Counted from the first letter of the stretch, positions 7,788-16,786 are shown. The stretch is DNA of 64,000 bases from JANQFV01 sp964468185 (GCA_964468185.1 CAYXTR010000003.1:124001-188000), one strand, 5' to 3'. Made by a program: numbers and translations. The notes: generated by a model from the sequence alone, not told the origin.

Positions 7788-8664
7788 ATGGGACAGCAGA
7801 ACTCTGACGACTCACCGGTGCCCCCGGTGGCGCAGCGTCCTGCTGGACATGCCGTACAGGATGGACAAGCGATGGGCGCGAGGGCGCAACCGATCGTCAT
7901 CGTGGGGGCCGGACTTGCCGGTCTGGCCTGCGCCCACCATCTGACACACGCGGGTGTGCCCGTTGCGGTGCTGGAAGCCGGGGACGCGGTGAGAGGACGG
8001 GTACGTACCGACTGTGTTGACGGCTTCCGGCTTGATCGCGGGATTCAGGTGTTTCTCACGGCGTATCCCGAAGCGGCTGAGGTCCTCGACTACGACGAGT
8101 TGCAGTTGCGGTCCTGCCACCCGGGGCCCTCATCCAGCTTGGTCGGCGTCGGTACCGCTGCGCCGATCCCTGGCGGCGGCCATTGGCCGGCCTGGCAGGA
8201 CCGCCGGCTCCGGTCGCCAGCCTGTCCGATGCGCTTCGCATTGCGCGTTTGCGGGCCGCGGCGCTACGCCGCGCAGAGCCACGCCGGGACGACCAGTCCA
8301 TTACGATGGAGGACGATCTGTGAAGTTCGGGCTGTCCGAGCGCTACACGCCAAGCGGGTCAGTGCTCGTATCCGTATGCATCATCGGCATTCCGGAGTTG
8401 GACGACCGCGAACTGAGCCGACGCGTCGTGGACGAACGGGGCGGTTGGTTCGGCAATGAGGTCGATACTAGGGTCCCGTTACGCGCCTATCGTATCGAAC
8501 ATGCCCTGCCGGCTCTGACGCCCGAAGCTTTGTCGCAACCGAGTCAGGCGTTGGATGACGGGATCAGCGTGAGCGGATACTATATCGAAGGCCCGTCGAT
8601 CAACAGCGCACTCATCAGCGAGCGCAGGTCTGCCGAGGAAGCCCTGCGGAGGCGTGGCATATGA
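7788..8664 (+). pseudogene. FAD-dependent amine oxidase-type oxidoreductase, multiply broken
   Basis: The first part encodes the FAD-binding N-terminus (IVIVGAGLAGLACAHHL) and reads to LDYDELQLRS near 8115. The sense then continues in another frame from about 8125 (GALIQLGRRRYRCADPWRR) to a TGA near 8322, then in a third frame from 8322 (VKFGLSERYT). It jumps directly to the family's C-terminal end (VSVCIIGIPELDD, RIEHALPALTPEAL). I infer two single-base deletions, one in the G/C run near 8125 and one near 8322, plus loss of roughly 180 internal codons. The missing middle includes most of the substrate domain, so the product cannot be functional. The start may be 7788 or 7872. Confidence 0.75.
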
Positions 8665-9113
8665 TGCACGTCGACTTGTACCAGAGTCTGCTTTCCGTCC
8701 ACGCCGTTAGCACCTTGATGATGACCGGCCTGATCTGGCTGGTGCAGATCGTGCATTACCCGCTGTTTGCGCGCGTCGGCGAAGTCGTGTTCCGCGACTA
8801 CGAGCGTCGGCACACGCAGCGCATCACCTGGCTGGTCGGACCTCTGATGCTTTTCGAAGCGGTCTCGGCCGCCACGCTGGTCGTGGTGTTGGAGCCGGGC
8901 GGACCCCGCACGCTCGCAGTTGTCGGTATGCTGCTTCTGCTGGTGATCTGGGGGTCTACCGCGCTGCTTCAGGTCCCGTGTCATATGCGGCTCCGCCGCG
9001 GCTTCGACCGCGCGGTGATCCGCAGGCTGGTCGCTACCAATTGGATTCGCACGGTGGCGTGGTCCATACGCGGTGGGTTGGCTGTCATGCTCTTTCAGGC
9101 GGGTCCCCAATGA
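8661..9113 (+). CDS. four-TM membrane protein of unknown function
   Basis: The 150-residue protein has four hydrophobic segments: VSTLMMTGLIWLVQIVHYPL, WLVGPLMLFEAVSAATLVVV, LAVVGMLLLLVIWGSTALL, and a C-terminal one. A histidine-tyrosine-proline motif (QIVHYPLF) and an arginine pair in the loop (DYERRHTQR) look conserved-like. Its ATG overlaps the stop of the broken oxidoreductase, suggesting the two were once co-expressed. No family name can be given with confidence. Confidence 0.7.
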   Translation: MMHVDLYQSLLSVHAVSTLMMTGLIWLVQIVHYPLFARVGEVVFRDYERRHTQRITWLVGPLMLFEAVSAATLVVVLEPGGPRTLAVVGMLLLLVIWGSTALLQVPCHMRLRRGFDRAVIRRLVATNWIRTVAWSIRGGLAVMLFQAGPQ

Positions 9114-9135
9114 ATGCCGGGAAGGAAATGCGGGC

Positions 9136-10125
9136 GTGAAGAACAGGCCACAAAGTGTCGCCGTGGTGGGGGCAGGGATCGCCGGCCTCGCGGCCGCACG
9201 CCCACTGCAGAACCACGGCTATGATGTGCAGGTGTTTGACAAGGGGCGCGGTGTTGGTGGACGCACGTCGGTCCGCCGGCGACCGCCGTTCGAGTTCGAT
9301 CATGGCGCACAGTACTTCACGGCGCGCGATCAACGGTTTGCGTCGCACGTACGCGCATGGCATGAGGCCGGCATCGTGGCTCCCTGGCGGGGCCGAATCG
9401 GATCCTGGAGTGACGGTGCCTGGCGAGATGGCTCGCTACAAACGCGCTATGTAGGTGTACCGGGGATGAATGTCATAGCCAAGCAACTCGCGACCGGACT
9501 TGAAGTAGCGACGGGTGTCCGTGTTACCCAGTTGACGCGCGATGTGTCGCGGTGGCGTGTTCTCGGGGAGGCCGGTATAGCCCTTGGTTCGTTCGACGCT
9601 ATCGTCATGGCCCTTCCTTCCGTGCAAGCAGCCGCACTGCTCGTCGGTCAGCGTGAGCTGGCCGAGTCGGCCCGACGTTGTCCGATGTCTCCATGCTGGG
9701 CAGTCATGCTCGGGTTTGATCGCCCACTCGCGATGCCATACGACGGCGCCTTCATTCATGAATCGCCCCTGTCCTGGATCGCCCGCAACTCGACCAAGCC
9801 CGGCCGCGCGCCATCAGAGGCGTGGGTCCTGCATGCAAGTCCGCAGTGGTCGGATGCGCACATCGACGCCGCCCCCGAGCAGGTGACAGCCGCGCTCACC
9901 GAGGCACTCGGGCGACTCGTCGCGAGCGACACGCCGGCTGCTACATTCGCGGTCGCTCACCGTTGGCGCCATGCGGCGGTGCCGGAACCACTGGACGTAG
10001 GCGCCTTGTGGGACGCAGAAGCCCGCCTCGCCGTCTGCGGCGACTGGTGTCAGGGCGGGCGGGTCGAAGGCGCGTTCCTCAGTGGTATGGCTGCCGCCGG
10101 ACGCGTGCTCCAATTGATGAAGTAG
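9136..10125 (+). CDS. renalase-like FAD/NAD(P)-dependent amine oxidase family protein
   Basis: The 329-residue flavoprotein starts with a dinucleotide-binding fold (VAVVGAGIAGLAAARPL), followed by FDKGRGVGGRTSVRR, FDHGAQYFTARD and a C-terminal FAD-contacting segment (LAVCGDWCQGGRVEGAFLSG). These are the hallmarks of the small renalase-like branch of the amine-oxidase superfamily. The start is a GTG at 9136 preceded by AAGGAA at eight-base spacing. It lies between a small membrane gene and the polyketide-associated methyltransferase, all on the same strand. The substrate is unknown. Confidence 0.85.
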   Translation: MKNRPQSVAVVGAGIAGLAAARPLQNHGYDVQVFDKGRGVGGRTSVRRRPPFEFDHGAQYFTARDQRFASHVRAWHEAGIVAPWRGRIGSWSDGAWRDGSLQTRYVGVPGMNVIAKQLATGLEVATGVRVTQLTRDVSRWRVLGEAGIALGSFDAIVMALPSVQAAALLVGQRELAESARRCPMSPCWAVMLGFDRPLAMPYDGAFIHESPLSWIARNSTKPGRAPSEAWVLHASPQWSDAHIDAAPEQVTAALTEALGRLVASDTPAATFAVAHRWRHAAVPEPLDVGALWDAEARLAVCGDWCQGGRVEGAFLSGMAAAGRVLQLMK

Positions 10126-10264
10126 GCCGCCGACGCCGAGTCGGCGCCGTGGGTAGTCGAGGCCCAAGAGGCAGGCATGGCGCCGGACTCGATTTCGAAC
10201 GATCGCGGCGGCCGGGCAGGACCCAAATCGAGACGCCGGCAATCCATGCTGCTAAGATTACAAA

Positions 10265-10981
10265 GTGGTCATCGGACGAGACAACGTTGCAGCGCGTGTT
10301 CGCCTGGCCGAATTGATGGATGAGCCGCAGCTCGACCCGGTTGCGCATGTCAATGCGCTGCGTGGTCTGGCGCGTATTTATTGTCTCAGCCGAACCGGGG
10401 CGGCCGTTTGGCCCTGGGTTCGTCGTGAGGCAAAGGTGTCGGCAGTACCCCTGCGCGTGCTGGATCTTGCAACCGGGGGTGGAGACCTGCCAATCGACTT
10501 GGCGCGGCGAGCACGGCGCGAGGGACTGGCGGTCGAGGTTGCCGGGTGTGACCGAAGCCCGAGGGCCATTGCGTTTGCCAGACGGCGGGCGCATCGATCC
10601 GGAACAGACGCCCGTTTCTTCATCCTCGACACAGGTACGCAGGCGCTACCCACTGGCTATCACGTGATTACCGCGGGGCTGTTCCTGCATCATCTGTCTG
10701 ACGAGGACGCTGTGTGGTTGCTTCGCAACATGGCCGAGGCGGCTGGCAGGGCCGTGATTGTGGATGACTTGCGTCGTTCCCAACGCGGGCTCTGGCTGGC
10801 CCGATTGGCCACGCGCGTGCTAAGCCGATCGCATATCGTACACGTGGATGGACCGCGGTCGGTACGGGCCGCGTTTACAAGCGATGAATTGGGCCGCCTG
10901 GCGGCGCAGGCCGGGCTCTCAGGCGTGGAGATCGTACCGCACTGGCCGGAGCGGCATTTGCTGGCGTGGCAACGCATATGA
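10265..10981 (+). CDS. class I SAM methyltransferase of the type III PKS cluster
   Basis: The protein has a UbiE-like fold with a glycine-rich SAM site (LRVLDLATGGGDLPI), an acidic strand end (VAGCDRSP) and a FLHHLSDED post-motif. Methyltransferases of this type neighbour type III polyketide synthases and a flavoprotein, where they methylate polyketide-derived quinols or phenols; the Streptomyces srsABC locus is the named precedent. The GTG at 10265 starts the frame; an ATG at 10316 is an alternative. Its stop overlaps the next start in an ATGA arrangement. Confidence 0.82.
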   Translation: MVIGRDNVAARVRLAELMDEPQLDPVAHVNALRGLARIYCLSRTGAAVWPWVRREAKVSAVPLRVLDLATGGGDLPIDLARRARREGLAVEVAGCDRSPRAIAFARRRAHRSGTDARFFILDTGTQALPTGYHVITAGLFLHHLSDEDAVWLLRNMAEAAGRAVIVDDLRRSQRGLWLARLATRVLSRSHIVHVDGPRSVRAAFTSDELGRLAAQAGLSGVEIVPHWPERHLLAWQRI

Positions 10982-12144
10982 CAACAGGTATCCGTGAGTT
11001 CATGCCACCCGTAAGCGCTGCGCGTCGCGCCGAAGAGACCGACGTCCTGGTCGTCGGGGCCGGTCCTGCGGGTGCAGTCGCGGCACGCGGGCTGGCACGG
11101 GAAGGTGTGCGCGTGTTGCTGGTCGACCGGGCACGATTCCCACGCTGGAAGGTCTGCGGCTGTTGTCTGAATGGCGCGGCGTTACGCACCCTGGAAACCA
11201 TCGGACTTGGTCGGTTGCCCGCCCGACTCGCAGCGCAGCAGCTCACGCACGTGCGGATCAGCGCGTGCGGGCATATGGCGGAGATCGCGCTGCCGGATGG
11301 CGTGGCGTTGTCCCGCCGGCGCTTCGATGAGGCTTTGATCGGTCAGGCGGTTGCGGACGGGGTCAGCGCTCGCAGTGAAACCTCCGCCGAATGGCTCGAA
11401 GAAACGGCCGAACACGTCCATGTTTTGTTGAAGGCGCAAGGTCAGATTTCGACCGTGCGGACGCGCGTCGTGATCGCGGCAGATGGCCTGGCGGCGAGCT
11501 TTACACGCAAAGTTCCTGGTATGCAGAGTATCGCTTGGCGGCGGGCGCGAATCGGGGCGGGCACTACCGTCGATCCCGTCCCGCAGGTGCACGCCCGCAA
11601 CGCGATTCACATGGCCGTCGGCTCGGGCGGCTACGTGGGCCTGGTGCATATCGAGGACGGCCGGCTCAACGTAGCCGCAGCCTTTGACGTTGACTTTGTG
11701 CGTGCAACGGGGGGGCTTGCCAACGCCGCCAACTGCGTCCTGAAGGAGAGCGGATCGCCGGCCGTCGAAACGCTGGGGGCAGCGCGCTGGCAGGGTACGC
11801 CCCCGCTGACCCGCAGACATCGACCTCCGCCGCACGGACGCCTGTATCTCGTGGGCGATGCAGCCGAGTATATCGAGCCGTTTACCGGCGAGGGCATGGC
11901 CTGGGCGCTGGAGAGCGGCACCGCTATCGTCAACTTTGTGATGGCGGCTTTGAACGGAGCAGGGCCCGCCGCACCGGCTGCGTGGCTTCGGCGCATTGAC
12001 AGGCTTTTGGGCAGGCGGAAACGGCATTGCCGCTGGCTGGCAAGCATCCTGCGCCACCAACGCTTGACCGGGCTGGGCGTGCGGCTGCTGCATGCCTACC
12101 CCGGTCTCGCCGTGCCCTATCTGCGGACGGTCAATCGTGTTTGA
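10978..12144 (+). CDS. geranylgeranyl reductase-family FAD oxidoreductase
   Basis: The 388-residue flavoprotein has an N-terminal FAD site (VLVVGAGPAGAVAARGLA), the RFPRWKVCGCCLNGAAL segment typical of geranylgeranyl reductase/FixC-like enzymes, and a C-terminal FAD motif (LYLVGDAAEYIEPFTGEGMAWA). In related clusters such proteins hydroxylate or reduce the polyketide product. The ATG at 10978 overlaps the methyltransferase stop. Its own stop lies one base from the stop of the convergent polyketide synthase gene, a very tight tail-to-tail arrangement. Confidence 0.87.
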   Translation: MTTGIREFMPPVSAARRAEETDVLVVGAGPAGAVAARGLAREGVRVLLVDRARFPRWKVCGCCLNGAALRTLETIGLGRLPARLAAQQLTHVRISACGHMAEIALPDGVALSRRRFDEALIGQAVADGVSARSETSAEWLEETAEHVHVLLKAQGQISTVRTRVVIAADGLAASFTRKVPGMQSIAWRRARIGAGTTVDPVPQVHARNAIHMAVGSGGYVGLVHIEDGRLNVAAAFDVDFVRATGGLANAANCVLKESGSPAVETLGAARWQGTPPLTRRHRPPPHGRLYLVGDAAEYIEPFTGEGMAWALESGTAIVNFVMAALNGAGPAAPAAWLRRIDRLLGRRKRHCRWLASILRHQRLTGLGVRLLHAYPGLAVPYLRTVNRV

Positions 12145-12145
12145 G

Positions 12146-13267
12146 TCAGTCGCGGTTGATGTGGAGCACCGCGAGTTCGATGGTCAGGCCCGGGCCGAAC
12201 GCGAGCGCCACGCAAAGCCCCTCCTCACGCTTCTCGATCAGCCGCTGCAATATGAAGAAGATCGTCGAAGAGGACATGTTGCCGTAATCGTGCAGCACGC
12301 CGCGCGAGTCGGCCAAGGCGTCAGGACCCAGCTCCAAAGTGGACTCGACGGCGTCGAGAATCTGCGGTCCCCCGGGGTGCACCAGCCAGTGGTCGACCCC
12401 TTGCCTGGCGCACCCATGACGCGCAAGCACTTCGTCAACGGCGACGGGGAGATGCTCCGCGAGTGTGCGGGGAAGCTCCCGAGACAACTTGAGACGCAGG
12501 CCCTGATCGTCGGCAAACCACAGCATCTGATCGGCAGCAGCCGGCAAGTGCACGCAACGGCAGTCCAGAACCGCCACGGCCGACCGCTGCGGGGCGAGCA
12601 GAATCACTGCCGCGCCATCCGCGAACAGCAAGTTCGCCGTGATCTGATCGATAGCGTCGCTGTACTGAAAGTGCAGCGAAGACAACTCGCAGGTGCAGAT
12701 CAGGGCGCGTTGCTCCGCAGGAACCAGTGCGTGAACCAGGCGTAGGGCAGCGAGGCCGGCCGAGCAGCCCATGAAGCCGAGATTCCAGCGCTGGATGGCA
12801 GGCGACAGGCCTGTCTGTTCGAACAGGGGGCGTTCCAGGCCCGGCGACGATGCGTGCGTGCAGGAAGCCGTCACCAGCGTTCCGATGTCCTCGATACTCT
12901 CGACGGGCAGGGAATCGAACGCTCGGCGAACCAGATCCCGGGCAGCGGGCTCGAAGAGGGCGTTGCGCACGCCCATCCCGGGGCCGAGCGGCTGCTCAGA
13001 CGCGGGTCCGTAAAGCGGCGCGCCATCCGTGACATCCTGCCACTCGAGCACGGCGCAGTGTCGCTTCAAAATGGTCGATTGGCGTGCGATGCGTCTGATC
13101 ACGCGGTGGGTGCGCGAGTCACGACACGCGATCTGCATCCTGGCCAAAGCCTGATCCTGTGTCAGCGCATGCCGGGGCACTGCCGTGGCGATGCCATGGA
13201 TATATAGCCGTCGATTGTCGACCGGCGCGGATGCGTCCGGAACTCGGGCATGGAACTCAGAAGCCAT
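12146..13267 (-). CDS. type III polyketide synthase (chalcone/alkylresorcinol synthase family)
   Basis: The 373-residue protein has the complete catalytic triad of the family: Cys168 in NLGFMGCSAGLAAL, His297 in HWLVHPGGPQIL and Asn330 in VLHDYGNMSSST. Such ketosynthases condense acyl-CoA starters with malonyl-CoA without an acyl carrier protein. In bacteria with a methyltransferase and flavoprotein next door, products are typically alkyl-resorcinols, pyrones or quinones. The ATG at 13265-13267 was chosen because the family starts near LYIHGIATAVP; a 56-codon upstream extension from 13435 looks non-coding. It is convergent with the two partner genes. Confidence 0.92.
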   Translation of the reverse strand: MASEFHARVPDASAPVDNRRLYIHGIATAVPRHALTQDQALARMQIACRDSRTHRVIRRIARQSTILKRHCAVLEWQDVTDGAPLYGPASEQPLGPGMGVRNALFEPAARDLVRRAFDSLPVESIEDIGTLVTASCTHASSPGLERPLFEQTGLSPAIQRWNLGFMGCSAGLAALRLVHALVPAEQRALICTCELSSLHFQYSDAIDQITANLLFADGAAVILLAPQRSAVAVLDCRCVHLPAAADQMLWFADDQGLRLKLSRELPRTLAEHLPVAVDEVLARHGCARQGVDHWLVHPGGPQILDAVESTLELGPDALADSRGVLHDYGNMSSSTIFFILQRLIEKREEGLCVALAFGPGLTIELAVLHINRD

Positions 13268-13549
13268 GTATCGAGTATATCCTGTGGCTCGCCGAAAGCA
13301 CGGATCAGATCGACGCAAGCCCAAAGACGGCCACGATCCTGAAATTGCCTGAAGAGGTTGCCGGAAGCCCCATCGCCAACCAAAGTCAGGGTGTTCCGCA
13401 GGCTTGATCAGACCCGGACCGTCGTCGACGAGCATTGCCGCCGTAGCCGGTACGGTTCGCCATCTGCCGCTGGCAGCCGGCGTTGCCGTCTTGTGGCCAT
13501 TGAATGGTGCGCCGGATGGTGCCAGGCCAATCCCCGGCCCGCTGGCGCA

Positions 13550-14017
13550 TTATACAACCGAACGTAGCAGGAAGTGTAAATCTGCGTCCGGGTGGACACA
13601 GAACCAGGGAGGCGGGGAGGATCGAATCTCCGGGTAACCCTCAATAGACAGCGCTGACACCAGAAACTGCCAAACCCGGTCCATACGCACGGTGCTGTCA
13701 ATGGAGGGCAGGTCATCAATGCACACTTCGACCGGCCCGATATGCAGCTGCGAATGCGTTGGATAACGCTTGAGATCGAAACCGTGAAGTATCAGCGGCA
13801 ACCAGGCAGCTGCTTCGGGCCCGCCGACCAGCCCATTCAGGGCCTCGCCCAAGCCCGGAACAGCCGACAGTTGTGCCGGCGGTTGCGGGAACGCATCAGA
13901 TTGGCATGCTACGTGACTAGACAGCGTGCGTTTCTGTGCGGCGTGCTTTCGCGACTCGGCCGCCCGCTGACGGAAGTACTTACGATCGCAGACACGGCCG
14001 CCGAGCACAAACCGCAC
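13550..14017 (-). CDS. hypothetical protein downstream of the WD40 gene
   Basis: A 155-residue reading frame lies 42 bases after the WD40 gene on the same strand. Its C-terminal half has a protein-like composition (DLKRYPTHSQLHIGPVEVC, DRVWQFLVSALSIEGYP), but the N-terminal 60 residues look weak. No domain is recognised. It could instead be a remnant; the bases from 13268 to 13549 hold nothing else identifiable. Confidence 0.3.
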   Translation of the reverse strand: MRFVLGGRVCDRKYFRQRAAESRKHAAQKRTLSSHVACQSDAFPQPPAQLSAVPGLGEALNGLVGGPEAAAWLPLILHGFDLKRYPTHSQLHIGPVEVCIDDLPSIDSTVRMDRVWQFLVSALSIEGYPEIRSSPPPWFCVHPDADLHFLLRSVV

Positions 14018-14059
14018 TTGCGCGCGTGGGCTTGGGCAGACTCCCGCGGCGTGTCCGGG

Positions 14060-15700
14060 CTATCGCCGGGCGTCAGACTCGCGCGTCCGAAGCAGGCTGT
14101 TGGCGTCTTCAATCAGACGCAGCGCCTCGGAGTCGACGGATACACTGCCGTCCGTATCTTCCTGCAGCATCCGTATCTCAGCCAATTCGCGCTCGGCTTT
14201 CGCCGGGTTGCGACAGGCGACGTGCGCCATGGCGAGGAACGCGCGGGGTGGAATGAATGACCCATCAATCGCCTTTGCCATTGCCAACGATTGCAACGCC
14301 TCATGCAGGTGCCCACAGCGGTACTCGGCCGCGCCGCGAGCTCCGATGGCCTGTGCGGTCTCCGGGGCTATATGGGCGGCGCGGTTGGCCCAGTGCAAAG
14401 CTAGGTTGTATTCTTCGGCGGAAAGTCCCGTCTGCGAGATAACGCGCCACGCGTTCTCCCAGAAGTAGCCCGGTCTGGTAATGAAGTCGTTGAATTGTGT
14501 GAGGGCTAGCTGGTGGACTTGCCTGCCCCACTCCGAACGGGGCGCCCAGTTGTCCAGCCGCTCATGCGCGGTGGCCAGCCGAAGTCCGGAATCGCGAACT
14601 ACGTTCAAAACACGGCGCCGGGCCTCGGTGTACAATGCCCGATTGCGCTGAAATTCAGAGCCTACCTCACGCGTTGCATTCCACAGGCGCACAACATTGT
14701 CGCTGCCCAGCGCACCGCCAGAGGCGGACGCGAGTTGCTGGCCACGTGGATCAAAGGCGAGATCAGCCACCGGCCCGGCATGGTCGTGCAGCACGGCCAC
14801 CTCAGTATGTGATGCAAGGTCCCACAGCCGAATTGTTCGATCAGTAGACCCGGAAGCTAGCCGGTCCACTGCGACCTCCGGGTGAAACGCGACGGCCCTC
14901 ACTTCATCGGTGTGGCCACGCAGCGTACCGAACCGCACAAGTCGCGTACGGTCCCCCTCTCCATTGATACGCCATAGCCCAATGGTCCCGTCGGCCGACG
15001 CGGAGGCCAGGAGTCTTCGGCGGTAGTCCACGGCCAGATCATAAACTGTGCTTCCATGTTGTATGTAAGGTGAGCCGAGTAGTTCGTTCTGCTGCTCAAT
15101 ATCCCACACTCGTACGGCAGCGTTGTGGTCATGTGACGCCGCAGGATCAACGTGCGTGCCAGCCAACACTGCACCAGGTTCGTCGAGGAATGCAAGGCTC
15201 GTAGGACGCCCGGTGGGAGCACCGGCGGCAGCGATGGTTGTAGTCAGTTGGAACTCGTCTGCATCCTGACCTGCCTGCCAGACTCGAATCGTGCCGAGCG
15301 TATCGCAAGCGGCCAACCTGCGACCGTCGCTACTGACCGCGAGGCTGCCGAAGCCGACCGTCAGGTCTCCACGCTCGGCGAGGTATCGTTGTTGATCTGG
15401 ATCTGGTTCAGCGGTGAAGTCGAGGCAGGGCCACGCTTCGAACGTGGGGTGGTCTGAATTGGTCAATGTCCACACGCATACGCGTCCGCACGCACCCTTT
15501 TCAAACGACCGCCAACGGACGTCCGTTGTCAAGGCGACCAGCGTGGCCCCGTTCTTGCGCCAACACGTCAGGTCTGAGATGCGCTCCGCGGGCCTGACGT
15601 ATCGCGTCGTCACGGGGATCCCCAGATGAGCATCCCAGAGAATCAGTCCGGGGCCGACCTCTGCGGACAACAAGAACCGCTGATCGGGAAGAAACGCCAC
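14060..15700 (-). CDS. WD40-repeat protein with TPR-like C-terminus, 5' end apparently lost
   Basis: About seven WD40 blades are visible, for example LAVSSDGRRLAACDTLGTI, SASADGTIGLWRI and GSTDRTIRLWDL. They are followed by a helical TPR-like region (ALHWANRAAHIAPETA, HLHEALQSLAMAKAI). The GTG at 15700 is the first usable start, but it falls inside a blade. The frame stays open to 15836, and upstream codons still spell a blade (LAVSADGSIRAW). No ATG, GTG or TTG exists in that upstream part. In planctomycetes such repeats usually follow a Ser/Thr kinase and a TM helix, with an ECF sigma gene upstream; the kinase part seems to be deleted. It may be a pseudogene. Confidence 0.65.
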   Translation of the reverse strand: MAFLPDQRFLLSAEVGPGLILWDAHLGIPVTTRYVRPAERISDLTCWRKNGATLVALTTDVRWRSFEKGACGRVCVWTLTNSDHPTFEAWPCLDFTAEPDPDQQRYLAERGDLTVGFGSLAVSSDGRRLAACDTLGTIRVWQAGQDADEFQLTTTIAAAGAPTGRPTSLAFLDEPGAVLAGTHVDPAASHDHNAAVRVWDIEQQNELLGSPYIQHGSTVYDLAVDYRRRLLASASADGTIGLWRINGEGDRTRLVRFGTLRGHTDEVRAVAFHPEVAVDRLASGSTDRTIRLWDLASHTEVAVLHDHAGPVADLAFDPRGQQLASASGGALGSDNVVRLWNATREVGSEFQRNRALYTEARRRVLNVVRDSGLRLATAHERLDNWAPRSEWGRQVHQLALTQFNDFITRPGYFWENAWRVISQTGLSAEEYNLALHWANRAAHIAPETAQAIGARGAAEYRCGHLHEALQSLAMAKAIDGSFIPPRAFLAMAHVACRNPAKAERELAEIRMLQEDTDGSVSVDSEALRLIEDANSLLRTRESDARR

Positions 15701-15828
15701 ATTGTCAACACTTGTACCATGTCCGACCAGCCGCGGTATGTCGGTCGCACCTGGAAGCCACGCGCGGATCGAACCGTCAGCCGATACCGCGAGCCGTGCG
15801 TTCGGAGGCGGTCGCCGCTGGCATGGAC

Positions 15829-16404
15829 CTAATCAGGGTCGCCGATAATCTCGGCCATCAAGTCCCGCAAGCGTGCGGTCAAACGCGACTTGATCACGTA
15901 CGCGTTGTTGGCCGTGATACCGAACGTCTCGCAGACCTTGTCGACCGTCCAACCATCCAGCGCCAACCGCTGATATGCCTCGCAGGTTCGCGGTTCGACT
16001 TCGTCACGCAGCTTCGTCAGGCAAAAGCGGAGATGTTCGTCGAGCCAGATCTTCTCGAACTCGTCTTCTGGCAACTCCTCCCGCACCTGCGGGCTGCGGA
16101 ACACACCGCTCTCAGCCAGGCACTCGCGCCGCTTGCGGAGACGGTTGATGACCCGCCGCTTGACCATCACTCGCAGCCAGCGTTTGAAGCCGCCCCGGCG
16201 TTTGTCGTACTCGAATCGCCCAATGGACAGATTGACCTGAGCGAGGCACTCCTGGGCAATGTCCTCGGCATCGTGCGCATCCAGACCGCACGCCCGGGCG
16301 TATCGCAGCAGGATCGGGCGGTAAATCGCCGTAAACTCCTGCCACGCCAGGGAGTTATCGCGCGCCTTCAGACGCAGAAGTAAACTCGCACGGGTAGTGT
16401 TCAT
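15829..16404 (-). CDS. ECF-type RNA polymerase sigma factor
   Basis: The 191-residue protein has region 2 (FTAIYRPILLRYARACGL, DAEDIAQECLAQV, FKRWLRVMVKRRVINRLR) and region 4 with a helix-turn-helix (LDGWTVDKVCETFGITANN). Sigma factors of this planctomycete type commonly control an adjacent kinase/WD40 gene, and here a truncated WD40 gene follows directly. A TACACT hexamer at 16434-16439 on the minus strand could be its -10. The Shine-Dalgarno (GGGGG) is 12 bases before the ATG, an unusually long spacing. Confidence 0.88.
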   Translation of the reverse strand: MNTTRASLLLRLKARDNSLAWQEFTAIYRPILLRYARACGLDAHDAEDIAQECLAQVNLSIGRFEYDKRRGGFKRWLRVMVKRRVINRLRKRRECLAESGVFRSPQVREELPEDEFEKIWLDEHLRFCLTKLRDEVEPRTCEAYQRLALDGWTVDKVCETFGITANNAYVIKSRLTARLRDLMAEIIGDPD

Positions 16405-16440
16405 CAGGGCGAATTACCCCCAGCAAAACACGTAGTGTAG

Positions 16441-16731
16441 CAAAACCGAAGCGGGAAACGAAAGTCAGGGCCCGTCCGGATCTCTGATTCGGCATTCGGA
16501 ACTGATCCAGCCTTCGTTCGCCGCAGGAACCCTGACCTGAACGCCACCGAGTTGCACGCGAAATACGAAGCGTACGTTGGAAAGCACGCCAAGGGCTTGT
16601 GCACGATCCAGCGGAGATTACGCGGGCGTAATAAGCATGAAACCGACCGGTTTCGGTTGCGACAAAAACTCACGGGCGGCGACCCGAATGCCCAGTCAAT
16701 CCGGATCACCGCGAAAGCCGCAGCACGTTAA
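16441..16731 (+). pseudogene. start-less reading frame, probable 3' gene remnant
   Basis: From the TAG at 16438-16440 to the TAA at 16729-16731 the plus strand encodes 96 residues with protein-like composition (DPAFVRRRNPDLNATELHAK, GLCTIQRRLRGRNKHETDRF). No ATG, GTG or TTG start is present near its beginning. It is basic and helical and might be the C-terminus of a DNA-binding or recombinase-type protein, but no family is recognised. A strong terminator follows 22 bases later, consistent with the real 3' end of a gene. Confidence 0.35.
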
Positions 16732-16753
16732 CGTGTCGTTTTGTCGTACTCCG

Positions 16754-16786
16754 GGACCCAGCACAGGCAGTGCTGGGCCCTTTTTT
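16754..16786 (+). terminator. rho-independent terminator
   Basis: A GC-rich hairpin (CCCAGCAC pairing with GTGCTGGG, extended by flanking G/C pairs, loop AGGCA) is followed at once by six T residues at 16781-16786. It terminates plus-strand transcription after the start-less frame and insulates the downstream SDR gene. Confidence 0.85.

Noticed and set aside
11182..12093. A 303-codon minus-strand frame opposite the geranylgeranyl-reductase-like gene
   Set aside because: Complete shadow of a gene with FAD motifs at both ends; composition is not protein-like.
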